The notes below the pieces were generated by a model, which was not told where the DNA came from, did not search any database, and saw nothing but the letters and a program-made list of their open reading frames with translations. Below, piece after piece: positions 1 through 8,656 of a DNA stretch of 64,000 bases. The DNA lies in the NCBI RefSeq assembly GCF_001884105.1, contig NZ_MACI01000043.1, positions 1-64,000 of the forward strand, read 5' to 3'. The stretch comes from Bacillus luti. GTDB taxonomy: Bacteria; Bacillota; Bacilli; Bacillales; Bacillaceae_G. How positions within the stretch are numbered: the first letter of the stretch is position 1; every line of letters begins with the position of its first letter. Both the position numbers and the translations under genes were made by a program.

Positions 1-14
1 GAAACAAAACAACT

Positions 15-44
15 AAGAGACTTGATGTCATATCAAGTCTCTTT
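15..44 (+). terminator. Terminator of the gene left of the window
   Basis: A 12-bp inverted repeat (arms 15-26 and 32-43, AAGAGACTTGAT against its complement) is followed by a T-rich stretch. It sits just before menE, so it probably ends transcription of an upstream gene, plausibly menB, which often precedes menE in this group. The upstream gene itself is not in the window. Confidence 0.7.
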
Positions 45-64
45 CTTTCATGAAAGGAGAATGA

Positions 65-1513
65 ATGATGGAGACGATGCCAAATTGGTTAAAGCAGCGT
101 GCATTTTTAACACCAGATCGCACTGCAATTGAAATAGAGGAAGAGAAAGTTACTTTTATGCAGCTGCATGAGAAAGTAGTATTTGTTTGTGAACAGCTTT
201 CACATGTTGGAGTGAGGCAGGGGCAAAAGGTGGCTGTTCTGATGAAAAATGGTATGGAGATGATTACAGTAATTCACGCCCTATCGTACATAGGGGCAGT
301 AGCTGTGCTTTTAAATACGCGTCTTTCAAGAGAAGAGCTACTTTGGCAAATGGATGATGCTGAAGTTGTTTGTTTAGTGACGGATCAAGATTTTGATGCT
401 AAGGCTGTTCCCGTATATTCATTCGCTGAAGTGATGAATGGACCGAAGGCGGAAGCAACTATACAAGAAGAATTCTCTTTAGAAGAAGCGATGACAATTA
501 TTTATACGTCTGGGACGACAGGAAAACCGAAAGGCGTTATTTTAACGTACGGCAATCACTGGGCAAGTGCAGTTGGTTCTTCGCTTAATTTAGGCCTTCG
601 TGATGATGATTGCTGGTTAGCTTGTATGCCTATGTTCCATGTTGGCGGGCTATCTCTTTTAATGAAAAATATTATGTATGGTATGCGCATTTTACTCGTT
701 CCGAAATATGATGCTGATTTTATTCATAAAGCACTTCAAACGAGAGGCGTAACAATTATTTCTGTCGTTTCTAAAATGTTAACTGATTTATTAGAGAGAC
801 TTGGAGAAGAGACCTATCCATCTTCTTTACGATGCATGTTACTTGGCGGAGGACCAGCGCCGAAACCACTATTAGAAACGTGTGTAGAAAAAGGAATTCC
901 TGTATATCAAACGTACGGCATGACAGAAACGTCTTCACAAATTTGTACGTTATCCGCAGATTACATGTTAACGAAAGTAGGATCAGCTGGAAAACCACTA
1001 TTTCAGTGCCAACTTCGTATTGAAAAAGATGGCGTAGTAGTACCGCCATTTGCGGAAGGCGAGATTGTAGTAAAAGGACCAAACGTAACAGGTGGTTATT
1101 TTAACCGTGAAGATGCGACGCGTGAAACAATTCAAAACGGATGGCTTCATACTGGCGACCTCGGTTATTTAGATGAAGAAGGATTTTTATACGTATTAGA
1201 TCGCCGCAGTGATTTAATTATTTCTGGCGGAGAGAATATATATCCAGCTCAAATTGAAGAAGTGTTGCTTTCTCATCCGATGGTAGTGGAAGCAGGTGTT
1301 GTCGGTATGACTGATGATAAATGGGGACAAGTACCTGCTGCTTTTGTTGTAAAAAGCGGAGAGGTAACAGAAGAAGAAATTCTTCACTTTTGTGAGGAGA
1401 AATTAGCGAAATATAAAGTGCCGAAAAAAGCGTGTTTCTTAGAGGAATTACCACGAAATGCTTCGAAAAAATTGTTAAGACGAGAGTTAAGACAATTAGT
1501 GGAGGAGATGTAA
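65..1513 (+). CDS. menE: 2-succinylbenzoate-CoA ligase MenE
   Basis: MenE activates o-succinylbenzoate to its CoA thioester in menaquinone synthesis, in the cytosol. The 482 residues are full length for an acyl-adenylate (ANL) enzyme. The nucleotide-binding loop [11 protein letters not shown] is at about 147-157, the YGMTET motif near 284, and TGDLG near 363 is followed by the hinge LDRR at 378-381. The C-terminal lysine region NASKKLL lies near 465-471. An AAGGAGA ribosome site stands just before the start, and a second ATG follows directly, so the start could shift by one codon. menC begins at the base after the stop, so the two genes form one transcription unit. Together they supply adjacent steps of the same pathway. 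Confidence 0.95.
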   Translation: MMETMPNWLKQRAFLTPDRTAIEIEEEKVTFMQLHEKVVFVCEQLSHVGVRQGQKVAVLMKNGMEMITVIHALSYIGAVAVLLNTRLSREELLWQMDDAEVVCLVTDQDFDAKAVPVYSFAEVMNGPKAEATIQEEFSLEEAMTIIYTSGTTGKPKGVILTYGNHWASAVGSSLNLGLRDDDCWLACMPMFHVGGLSLLMKNIMYGMRILLVPKYDADFIHKALQTRGVTIISVVSKMLTDLLERLGEETYPSSLRCMLLGGGPAPKPLLETCVEKGIPVYQTYGMTETSSQICTLSADYMLTKVGSAGKPLFQCQLRIEKDGVVVPPFAEGEIVVKGPNVTGGYFNREDATRETIQNGWLHTGDLGYLDEEGFLYVLDRRSDLIISGGENIYPAQIEEVLLSHPMVVEAGVVGMTDDKWGQVPAAFVVKSGEVTEEEILHFCEEKLAKYKVPKKACFLEELPRNASKKLLRRELRQLVEEM

Positions 1514-2620
1514 GTGGAAATAAAAAAAGCGACACTTCATATAACGGAAATGCCACTCGTCATCCCGTTTGCTGCAAGCTACGGAACTTATGAAAAGCGT
1601 GAGAGTATCGTCATTGAATTAGAAGATACGGACGGGTGCATTGGTTTTGGCGAAGTCGTTGCATTCTCTGAACCGTGGTATACGGAAGAAACAGTGAAGA
1701 CAGCGCTGCATGTACTACAAGACTTTTTATTACCTGATTTATTAAAGGCAGAAATTTCTCATCCGAATGAGGTACCAGGTCTATTTCAACATATAAAAAG
1801 AAACCGAATGGCAAAGGCGGGAATTGAAGGGGCTATTTGGGATTTATATGCGAAGCGTCAAAAGAGATCACTTGCGACACTGCTTGGCGGAACGAAGTCT
1901 GAAATTGAAGTCGGGGTTGTGATTGGGCTTAATCCGATTCCAGTTATGTTAAAGCAAATCGAGAAGTATGCGGAAGAAGGGTACGAGCGTTTTAAAGTGA
2001 AAATAAAGCCAGAGCATGATTACGAGTTATTGAAAGAAATTCGTAAAGAGTTTCCGAATATCCCGTTAATGGCCGATGCGAATTCAGCGTACACGTTAGC
2101 TGATGTAGAGAAGTTAAAACGGTTAGATGAATTTCAATTAATGATGATTGAGCAACCGTTAGCGGATTACGATTTTCTTGATCATGCGCAGTTGCAAAAG
2201 AAAATTGAAACGCCCATCTGTTTAGACGAAAGTATTCATAGTTTAGAAGATGCGCGCGTTGCGATTACACTTGGCAGCTGCCAAATCGTTAACATTAAAC
2301 CAGGCCGAGTGGGTGGATTAACAGAATCAATCCAAATCCATAACTATTGCATGGAGCATAATATACCAGTTTGGTGCGGTGGTATGGTGGAAATGGGAAT
2401 TTCACGCGCACAAAATGTCGCCCTCGCTTCTTTGCCGAACTTTACGATTCCTGGAGATATATCAGCTTCTAGTAGACATTGGGAGAAGGATATTATTTCG
2501 CCGGAAGTGACGCTTGAGGGCGGGAAAGTGATGGTGCCGCAAAGTGTTGATGCTGAGTATGAGGTAGATCGCGGGAGACTGGCGGAAATCACGAAGCAGC
2601 GGATTTTGTTTGAAAGATGA
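1514..2620 (+). CDS. menC: o-Succinylbenzoate synthase MenC
   Basis: MenC dehydrates SHCHC to o-succinylbenzoate, the substrate of MenE. It is a 368-residue enolase-superfamily protein. The KxK catalytic pair is at K161/K163, metal ligands are D188, E213 and D238 (in MADAN, IEQP and LDES), and the second catalytic lysine is K262 in NIKPGR. All expected active-site residues are present. The start is GTG, placed immediately after the menE stop, with AGGAG at the end of menE serving as the ribosome site. Members of this family can also act as N-acylamino acid racemases. Adjacency to menE makes the menaquinone role the clear reading. Confidence 0.95.
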   Translation: MEIKKATLHITEMPLVIPFAASYGTYEKRESIVIELEDTDGCIGFGEVVAFSEPWYTEETVKTALHVLQDFLLPDLLKAEISHPNEVPGLFQHIKRNRMAKAGIEGAIWDLYAKRQKRSLATLLGGTKSEIEVGVVIGLNPIPVMLKQIEKYAEEGYERFKVKIKPEHDYELLKEIRKEFPNIPLMADANSAYTLADVEKLKRLDEFQLMMIEQPLADYDFLDHAQLQKKIETPICLDESIHSLEDARVAITLGSCQIVNIKPGRVGGLTESIQIHNYCMEHNIPVWCGGMVEMGISRAQNVALASLPNFTIPGDISASSRHWEKDIISPEVTLEGGKVMVPQSVDAEYEVDRGRLAEITKQRILFER

Positions 2621-2627
2621 AATAACA

Positions 2628-2655
2628 AAGGTTACTCTTATGAGTAGCCTTTTCG
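2628..2655 (+). terminator. Terminator of menEC
   Basis: A 10-bp stem with one G-T pair (AAGGTTACTC against GAGTAGCCTT, arms 2628-2637 and 2642-2651) runs into TTTT. It closes the menE-menC unit before the VanR-like operon. Confidence 0.8.
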
Positions 2656-2710
2656 TATTGTACAAATTGGATAGACTAGTTTAAAATCGAGCGTATAAAG
2701 GGGGAGTAAA

Positions 2711-3409
2711 ATGAAGCGCATTTCAATTTTAATAGCGGATGATGAGGCAGAAATTGCTGATTTAATTGAGATACATTTAGAAAAAGAAGGGTACCACGTC
2801 GTGAAAGCAGCGGACGGGGAAGCGGCAATTCATATTATTGAAACGCAGCCAATCGACTTAGTGGTTTTAGATATTATGATGCCAAAAATGGATGGGTATG
2901 AAGTGACGCGCCAAATTCGCGCGAAGCATCATATGCCAATCATTTTCTTAAGTGCAAAAACGTCTGATTTTGATAAGGTGACAGGTCTTGTATTAGGTGC
3001 AGATGATTATATGACGAAGCCGTTCACGCCGATTGAATTAGTCGCGCGCGTAAATGCACAATTACGCCGATTTCTTACGTTAAATCAGCCGAAAGTAGCG
3101 GAGAATAAATCAGCTTTAGAGGTAGGTGGAGTCGTTATTGATCCGGAGCGAAGAACAGTAAATGTGTACGGAGAACAAGTTGAATTAACACCGAAAGAGT
3201 TTGATATTTTATATTTATTAGCGAGTCATCCGAAGAAAGTATACAATGTGGAAAATATTTTTCAACACGTATGGGCAGATGATTATTATGAAGGCGGAAA
3301 TACAGTAATGGTACATATCCGCACATTGCGTAAAAAACTTGGGGAAGATAAAAGAAAGAATAAGTTGATAAAAACAGTGTGGGGAGTAGGGTATACTTTC
3401 AATGGCTAA
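2711..3409 (+). CDS. OmpR-family response regulator, VanR-like
   Basis: This is a 232-residue transcription factor with an N-terminal receiver domain (acidic pocket ADDE at 9-12, phospho-acceptor D54 in LDIMMP, conserved lysine in TKPF) and a C-terminal winged helix ending in the usual KTVWGVGYTF. A GGGGGAG ribosome site precedes the ATG. It overlaps the kinase gene by 8 bases. The kinase and a VanY-like carboxypeptidase downstream make this a chromosomal VanRS-VanY type module, so it probably responds to wall damage or glycopeptides. The signal is inferred from the neighbourhood, not from sequence. Confidence 0.88.
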   Translation: MKRISILIADDEAEIADLIEIHLEKEGYHVVKAADGEAAIHIIETQPIDLVVLDIMMPKMDGYEVTRQIRAKHHMPIIFLSAKTSDFDKVTGLVLGADDYMTKPFTPIELVARVNAQLRRFLTLNQPKVAENKSALEVGGVVIDPERRTVNVYGEQVELTPKEFDILYLLASHPKKVYNVENIFQHVWADDYYEGGNTVMVHIRTLRKKLGEDKRKNKLIKTVWGVGYTFNG

Positions 3410-4508
3410 AAAGATGAGAAGTTTTCGCTCGAAGATGGTTATGCTATTTTCGTTAAGTATGATATTAGCTGCTGGCATAACATATTTCATTTATGAAGGA
3501 TTAAGGATTTATTATAAATTAGTCGTTCGCTATGAGGATCCGTTAGCTCAATTTCGTTCCATGATAAGACAAATTGGGGATGTTAATTTCTTTTTAATTA
3601 TTTTCATCCCTCTGTCCATTATGTTTTTCTTCTTCCTTACTAGGCCGTATTTAAAATATTTTGATGAGATTTCAAACGGAATTCATCATTTGGCGAACGG
3701 AGATTTTACAAATCAAGTTCGCGTTTCATCAAATGATGAGTTTGGATATATTGCAAGTGAAATTAATGTAGCGAGTGAAAAATTAAAGGAAGCAGTAGAA
3801 CGAGGAGACTTTGCGGAAAGTAGTAAGGACCAGCTTATTGTTAACTTAGCTCACGATTTAAGAACGCCGTTAACATCTGTTTTAGGTTATTTAGATTTAA
3901 TTCTTAAAGATGAGAATTTGACGAAGGAACAAATTAAACACTTTTCCACAATTGCTTTTACGAAATCTGAAAGGCTGGAAAGTTTAATTGATGAATTATT
4001 TGAAATTACACGTATGAATTATGGCATGTTACAACTAAATAAAAAGCAGATTGATATAAGTGAGCTGCTTATACAGCTAGATGAGGAATTATATCCGCTA
4101 TTAGAGAAACATCATTTAGAAGCTAGATTGAATATTGATCCGCATTTGCCGATTAACGGTGATGGAAAATTGTTAGCTAGAGTATTTGAAAACTTGTTAA
4201 CAAATGCCGTTCGCTACGGGTATGATGGAAAGTTTGTTGATGTGAATGGATATATTGAAAGCGAAGAGGTAGTCGTACAAATTATTAATTACGGAGATAG
4301 CATTCCAGAAGAGGATTTACCTTATCTTTTTGATATGTTTTATACAGGTGATAAGGCAAGATCAGAGCAGCAAGGTGGGACAGGCCTTGGGCTATTTATT
4401 GCGAAAAATATTGTTGAACAGCATGATGGGAAGATTTCTGCTGAAAGTAATGTGATTAGAACGATGTTTGAAGTGAGATTGCCAAAAGAAGAGAATGTAA
4501 CAATTTAA
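3402..4508 (+). CDS. Sensor histidine kinase, VanS-like
   Basis: This 368-residue membrane kinase has two membrane segments (about 13-31 and 62-82) enclosing a short external loop of about 30 residues. A HAMP linker follows, then the dimerisation domain with phospho-acceptor H151 in NLAHDLRTP, and a HATPase domain with N and G boxes (NLLTNAVRYG, GGTGLGLFIAKNIV). It would phosphorylate the response regulator whose gene it overlaps. The short external loop argues against a large ligand-binding domain. The VanS assignment rests on general similarity and on the VanY-like gene downstream. Confidence 0.88.
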   Translation: MAKKMRSFRSKMVMLFSLSMILAAGITYFIYEGLRIYYKLVVRYEDPLAQFRSMIRQIGDVNFFLIIFIPLSIMFFFFLTRPYLKYFDEISNGIHHLANGDFTNQVRVSSNDEFGYIASEINVASEKLKEAVERGDFAESSKDQLIVNLAHDLRTPLTSVLGYLDLILKDENLTKEQIKHFSTIAFTKSERLESLIDELFEITRMNYGMLQLNKKQIDISELLIQLDEELYPLLEKHHLEARLNIDPHLPINGDGKLLARVFENLLTNAVRYGYDGKFVDVNGYIESEEVVVQIINYGDSIPEEDLPYLFDMFYTGDKARSEQQGGTGLGLFIAKNIVEQHDGKISAESNVIRTMFEVRLPKEENVTI

Positions 4509-4590
4509 TAAAAATTTAAACTTTACCCCACTTTTTATTTTAATAGTTTTTTCTATTCTATACGTAAGTTACGTTAAGGAGGAACTAGAA

Positions 4591-5451
4591 ATGAAAAAGT
4601 GGGTATTTATTTCTCTTTTTATAGCATGCACAATCTGTGTAGGTTTTTATATATCACCGTTATTTCAAAAAGAAATTGATGTGAAAATCGGTGGGGAAAA
4701 TAGTACAGTAAAGAATGCAAATATGGAGCAGGTAGAGGTTACAAAAGAACAAATCTATAAAGGGGATCTATTATTAGTTAACAAAGATTACCCAGTAAAA
4801 AAAGATAGTATTAGGTCTGACATTATAAATGTAAATCACAGCAGTGAATTAGTAAGAGGTTACGTAATATTTGATAGAAATCTTCGTTTATCAAAAGATG
4901 TTGTAAAAAAGTTTTTGAACGTTGTCGATGCGGCTGGAAAAGATGGCGTACAACACTTCTTAATGAATAGCGGGTATAGAGATTTTAAAGAGCAAAGTAA
5001 ATTATATAAAGACATGGGATCTGATTATGCACTTCCAGCAGGATACAGTGAGCATAATTTAGGGTTATCACTGGACGTTGGATCAACGCAAAAGAAAATG
5101 GAGAAAGCGCCTGAAGGAAAATGGATTGAAGAGAACGTATGGAAGCACGGATTTGTGTTACGCTACCCGAAAAATAAAAGTAACATTACAGGCATTCAAT
5201 ATGAGCCGTGGCACATCCGTTATGTAGGTCTACCTCATAGCGCAATTATGCAAAAAAAGAAAATTACATTAGAAGAATACTTACACTTCTTAAAAGAGAA
5301 AAAAGAAATCACAACCGATGTGGAAGGCAAGAAATATACGGTTTCTTATTATAAAGTTTCTGGCAACATGAAAGTGAGTGTTCCAGCGAATAAGCAGTAT
5401 GAAATTTCGGGGAACAATATGGACGGGGTTATTGTGACGGTTCAGGAATAG
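4591..5451 (+). CDS. vanY: VanY-like D-alanyl-D-alanine carboxypeptidase
   Basis: The 286-residue exported protein has an N-terminal membrane anchor or signal (about 5-22) and a peptidase M15B domain. Zinc ligands are H155 and D162 in SEHNLGLSLD and H208 in EPWH, and the catalytic acid is E205. VanY enzymes remove the terminal D-Ala from wall precursors at the outer membrane face, which lowers the number of vancomycin targets. An extra C-terminal domain of about 60 residues follows the catalytic part. The gene has its own AAGGAGG site 82 bases after the kinase stop. No vanH, vanA or vanX is present, so it acts without precursor reprogramming and may serve ordinary wall turnover. Confidence 0.85.
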   Translation: MKKWVFISLFIACTICVGFYISPLFQKEIDVKIGGENSTVKNANMEQVEVTKEQIYKGDLLLVNKDYPVKKDSIRSDIINVNHSSELVRGYVIFDRNLRLSKDVVKKFLNVVDAAGKDGVQHFLMNSGYRDFKEQSKLYKDMGSDYALPAGYSEHNLGLSLDVGSTQKKMEKAPEGKWIEENVWKHGFVLRYPKNKSNITGIQYEPWHIRYVGLPHSAIMQKKKITLEEYLHFLKEKKEITTDVEGKKYTVSYYKVSGNMKVSVPANKQYEISGNNMDGVIVTVQE

Positions 5452-5464
5452 GGGTTTCTTTAAA

Positions 5465-5497
5465 CTAGAGGAATGGGTACAATTCTTCTAGCTTTTG
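5465..5497 (+). terminator. Terminator of the vanRSY-like operon
   Basis: A 10-bp stem with one G-T pair (arms 5465-5474 and 5482-5491, CTAGAGGAAT against ATTCTTCTAG) is followed by CTTTTGTTGTTT. It lies directly after the carboxypeptidase stop. Confidence 0.75.
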
Positions 5498-5524
5498 TTG
5501 TTTAATTTTAAAACTTAAAAGAAG

Positions 5525-5556
5525 TATAACCCCATTCTAAATGTAGAACGGGGTTA
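5525..5556. repeat. Inverted repeat, possible second terminator
   Basis: The arms TAACCCCATTCT and AGAACGGGGTTA pair with a single mismatch around a six-base loop. It lies between convergent genes and could backstop transcription from either side. The U-tract is poor on both strands. Confidence 0.45.
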
Positions 5557-5580
5557 AAATATAGTTGTTTGAAAAACTAA

Positions 5581-5608
5581 GGTGTATTTAATACTCTGAT
5601 TAAACACC
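5581..5608 (-). terminator. Terminator of the MerR-GAP operon
   Basis: The arms GGTGTATTTAAT and ATTAAACACC pair with one bulged base, directly next to the stop of the minus-strand membrane protein gene. It is weak in GC and lacks a long U-tract, so the call is moderate. Confidence 0.4.
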
Positions 5609-6265
5609 CTACAAATAATCCAGGCTATTAAAAATCAGGATGAGTCCGACTATACACATAATCCATGACAGAGCTGATCCTGTATTATTAGCGATTTTTA
5701 CTCGAAGCCTCTCGAGAGGTTTTTGCATCCAATGACCAAACAGGAGATAGAAGAGAAACAGTACGAGGGAAGGTAACACCATGATAAAGTTGTATCCAGC
5801 TAAAATAGAAGACCATTCTACCCATGATAGATTAGAAGTAGTCATTATGCCGATTGCTGCAAAATAAGGAAATGCAGCTCCCACTTCAATTAATGAAGTA
5901 GTGAATCCAAGCGCAACCACTGAAAGAATGCCTTTTGATTTTGGTGCAGGTAGCTCGGAACTTTTCTTTGTTGGAACATAAAAACTTGCTACGAACAATA
6001 TCCCCCCAATACTAAAGGATATCCAGCTTACGATTCGATTTTGAAATACGTCAGAAATAATCTCAAGTAAGAAATCTAATCCTAACATAAGCGAAACTCC
6101 AACAGTAAAATAACATCCTACTATCGTTAATAAATAAACCAATAAACGTTTGGTAAGGCTCTCTTTATCTGTTAAAAGCAAATATATTGTTACCCCTAAT
6201 GTGGAAGGGCTTAGCGTGTCTAATAGGGCCAATCCTCCTATTAGGAGAAGTAGTTCTGTACTCAT
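5609..6265 (-). CDS. GAP-family (LysE-like) membrane protein
   Basis: The protein has 218 residues and about six membrane segments, and resembles the Sap/GAP family of LysE-like small-molecule exporters. A long soluble loop sits near the middle (KKSSELPAPKSK). A longer reading frame runs back to 6358, but a strong GGGGGAAAGAG ribosome site just before the ATG at 6265 and the end of merR at 6279 support the shorter start. It is the second gene of a two-gene unit with the MerR regulator, so expression probably follows an inducer sensed by that regulator. The substrate is unknown. Confidence 0.75.
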   Translation of the reverse strand: MSTELLLLIGGLALLDTLSPSTLGVTIYLLLTDKESLTKRLLVYLLTIVGCYFTVGVSLMLGLDFLLEIISDVFQNRIVSWISFSIGGILFVASFYVPTKKSSELPAPKSKGILSVVALGFTTSLIEVGAAFPYFAAIGIMTTSNLSWVEWSSILAGYNFIMVLPSLVLFLFYLLFGHWMQKPLERLRVKIANNTGSALSWIMCIVGLILIFNSLDYL

Positions 6266-6278
6266 CACTCTTTCCCCC

Positions 6279-7037
6279 TTATTCCGGTTGGGGATTATTT
6301 TTTTCGTACATAAAAATGGTATATGCCTGATCCATAAATTCAAGTACATCCTGGTCAATTGGATATAATCTCAGTTGCTCTGATTGCTTTGGCGACATCC
6401 TTATTTCCCACAGCTTATCTAAAAATTCATCTTCACCTTCAAACTCTTCTAAGCGCTTTTCATCCATTCTTCTAATGATATTTTGGACTTTGGGTGCTTT
6501 TGGGCCGTCCTCCATATAACGCTTTAACTGACCTATTAGAGCAATCCACTCGAGTGAATCAGGATTGTCACTCGTCATATTGGGAAGATTTCCCCATAAT
6601 TGTATCTCCCTATCTTTAAATACAGATTCACGATAATACTGTTTCATTTCTTTATCTTTATGGGATAATTTCATAATTTTCTGAATCGCAATCCGGTTTT
6701 CTTCCCCTTCTATCGCAATTCCAAGAATCAATTCCCGTATGGATAACTCTATTTTCTTTAAGTTTTCTTGTTCTTGTATTACAAAAGATAATTGATTCTT
6801 TAAACTATCCGACCAATTCCACTCATTGGAAGCGAGCATATTCTTAATCTCATGTAACGAAAATCCAATCTTTTTTAAAAATTGAACCTGCTGTAGTTTT
6901 TTTATTTCTTCATTTGTATATAAACGATGTCCGCCCTCTGTTTTGGATGCTGGTTTTAATAAGCCGATTTTATCGTAGTAACGCAGTGTTCTTACTGTAA
7001 CACCTGTCAACTCTCCAACTCTATTAATGTGTATCAA
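6279..7037 (-). CDS. MerR-family transcriptional regulator
   Basis: The 252-residue protein has an N-terminal MerR winged helix (VGELTGVTVRTLRYYDKIGL, then GGHRLY) and a coiled coil near 75-110. The C-terminal region of about 130 acidic residues could bind an effector. The start is TTG at 7037, preceded by an AGGTAGG-type site. MerR regulators usually activate from their own promoter when they bind a ligand. The membrane protein gene 13 bases downstream is the probable target. No cysteine cluster typical of metal sensors is visible, so a small organic ligand is more likely. Confidence 0.88.
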   Translation of the reverse strand: MIHINRVGELTGVTVRTLRYYDKIGLLKPASKTEGGHRLYTNEEIKKLQQVQFLKKIGFSLHEIKNMLASNEWNWSDSLKNQLSFVIQEQENLKKIELSIRELILGIAIEGEENRIAIQKIMKLSHKDKEMKQYYRESVFKDREIQLWGNLPNMTSDNPDSLEWIALIGQLKRYMEDGPKAPKVQNIIRRMDEKRLEEFEGEDEFLDKLWEIRMSPKQSEQLRLYPIDQDVLEFMDQAYTIFMYEKNNPQPE

Positions 7038-7140
7038 CTGATAAACCTACCTTCCTATACATTCAGACCCTATCATTAACAACTGTTATATTCATTCTAT
7101 CTTATCATTTTTATTTCTCACTTGTTCTTACCACAAATCT

Positions 7141-7284
7141 TTATTCTTCTTTACGAAAAAAAGTCTGAAGTAAGTAACCTATTCCCAAACCAATCAGTAC
7201 TCCTGGAAATGCATGATCCATTGTAAGCCCAATACCTGCACCTATAATGACACATCCATAAATAATAATATCTCTTTTTTTCAT
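7141..7284 (-). CDS. 47-residue membrane peptide
   Basis: A short gene with a perfect AAGGAGG site seven bases before its ATG encodes MKKRDIIIYG followed by two hydrophobic, glycine-rich stretches (about 6-20 and 26-40) and a charged end (RKEE). It looks like a small membrane protein with two segments. No family is recognised. It stands alone upstream of the MerR gene on the same strand, with about 100 bases between, so co-transcription is possible. Confidence 0.6.
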   Translation of the reverse strand: MKKRDIIIYGCVIIGAGIGLTMDHAFPGVLIGLGIGYLLQTFFRKEE

Positions 7285-7431
7285 TTATGAACCTCCTTAT
7301 TTTGTAATTTCGAGAACACTAAGTAGTTACTAAATAGTATATAAAATGACCTAACGTCAACTTCAAGTATTTATTTTCCTTTTTTAATTTATAATCTTTT
7401 TTACAGAACGAAGTGATTTACTTTTAAACAT

Positions 7432-7443
7432 TATAACGTTATA
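7432..7443. promoter_or_regulatory. Palindrome TATAACGTTATA, candidate GntR operator
   Basis: A perfect 12-bp palindrome lies about 110 bases before the amidohydrolase start. The operon it precedes carries its own GntR regulator, so this is the best local candidate for its operator. Function is inferred from position and symmetry only. Confidence 0.4.
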
Positions 7444-7509
7444 TTTACTTCTCTCTTTTTTTGTGCTACTCTAAATATGTGAAAGAGATAAATAAAAATG
7501 AAACTTTAA

Positions 7510-7524
7510 TGTAAGCGTATTCTT
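7510..7524 (+). promoter_or_regulatory. cre-like site (CcpA)
   Basis: ATGTAAGCGTATTCT fits the relaxed cre consensus WTGNAANCGNWNNCW at every fixed position. It lies 32 bases before the start of a sugar-acid catabolic operon, where catabolite repression by CcpA would be expected. Confidence 0.5.
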
Positions 7525-7555
7525 ATGGCTTCTTATAGAAAAGGGTGGAAATACA

Positions 7556-8656
7556 ATGACAGAACGATTCGTACTACGTAATGTGAAACGTGTGAACGGG
7601 GAAGAGATTGACATTGTAATTGAAAATAATAAAATCGCACAGGTGACGAAAGCTGGTGTTGGCGAGGGTGGAACAGTTCTTGATTACTCAGGTACTTACG
7701 TATCGAGTGGCTGGATTGATTTGCACGTTCATGCTTTTCCAGAGTTTGATCCGTATGGCGATGAGGTGGATGAAATTGGCGTTAAGCAAGGGGTAACGAC
7801 AATTGTTGATGCGGGTAGTTGCGGTGCTGATCGCATTGCAGATTTAGTAAAAAGTAGAGAGCAGGCAAAAACGAATTTATTTTCCTTTTTAAATATTTCT
7901 CGCATCGGTTTGAAACGAATTGATGAATTATCCAATATGGAATGGATAGATAAAGAGAAAGTAATAGAAGCAGTAGAAAAATATAAAGATGTAATCGTTG
8001 GGTTAAAGGCGAGAATGAGTAAAAGTGTCGTTTGTGATAGTGGAATTGAACCGCTGCATGTAGCGCGCTCTTTATCCCGTGAAACATCATTGCCAATTAT
8101 GGTACATATCGGTTCAGCACCTCCTCGCATTGAGGAAGTTGTACCGCTTTTAGAAAAAGATGATGTCATTACACATTACTTAAACGGGAAAGAAAATAAT
8201 TTATTTGATGAAGAAGGCAAACCGCTACCTGTGTTACTAGATGCAGTGAAACGTGGTGTTCATTTAGATGTTGGTCACGGTAATGCTAGTTTTTCTTTTA
8301 AAGTAGCAGAAGCAGCGAAGCGTCATGATATTGCTTTTAATACAATTAGTACAGATATTTACCGGAAGAATCGTATACATGGTCCAGTGTATAGTATGGC
8401 TCACGTTCTTTCGAAATTCCTTTACTTAGGGTATCCGCTAGAAGAAGTAATTGATGCGGTTACGAAAAATGCGGCAGAGTGGCTGAAAAAACCAGAGCTT
8501 GGTCGTATTCAAGAAGGCGATATTGCAAACTTGACTTTATTTACGGTGAAAGATGAGAAGGTTACGTTAATTGATTCAGAAGGGGATCAGCGTATTGCTG
8601 AAAGAAGAATTGATACGAAAGGGGTTGTAATCAATGGTTCATTCATTGAATGCTAA
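7556..8656 (+). CDS. Amidohydrolase / deacetylase, dihydroorotase-like
   Basis: The 366-residue cytosolic protein belongs to the metal-dependent amidohydrolase superfamily. It shows HxH at H57/H59, a likely carbamylated metal-bridging lysine K151 (GLKARM), H184 (VHIGSAPP), H241 (GHGNASF) and the catalytic aspartate D267 (STDIY). This group sits repeatedly next to DgaE/DgaF-like genes. A deacylase step on an N-acylated sugar acid before deamination is a reasonable inference, but the substrate is not known. The gene is first in the operon and overlaps the dgaE-like gene by 23 bases. A GGGTGG site precedes the ATG. Confidence 0.85.
   Translation: MTERFVLRNVKRVNGEEIDIVIENNKIAQVTKAGVGEGGTVLDYSGTYVSSGWIDLHVHAFPEFDPYGDEVDEIGVKQGVTTIVDAGSCGADRIADLVKSREQAKTNLFSFLNISRIGLKRIDELSNMEWIDKEKVIEAVEKYKDVIVGLKARMSKSVVCDSGIEPLHVARSLSRETSLPIMVHIGSAPPRIEEVVPLLEKDDVITHYLNGKENNLFDEEGKPLPVLLDAVKRGVHLDVGHGNASFSFKVAEAAKRHDIAFNTISTDIYRKNRIHGPVYSMAHVLSKFLYLGYPLEEVIDAVTKNAAEWLKKPELGRIQEGDIANLTLFTVKDEKVTLIDSEGDQRIAERRIDTKGVVINGSFIEC

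Noticed and set aside
2711-5451. Acquired vancomycin-resistance cluster
   Set aside because: No vanH, vanA or vanX is present, and composition is like the surrounding chromosome.
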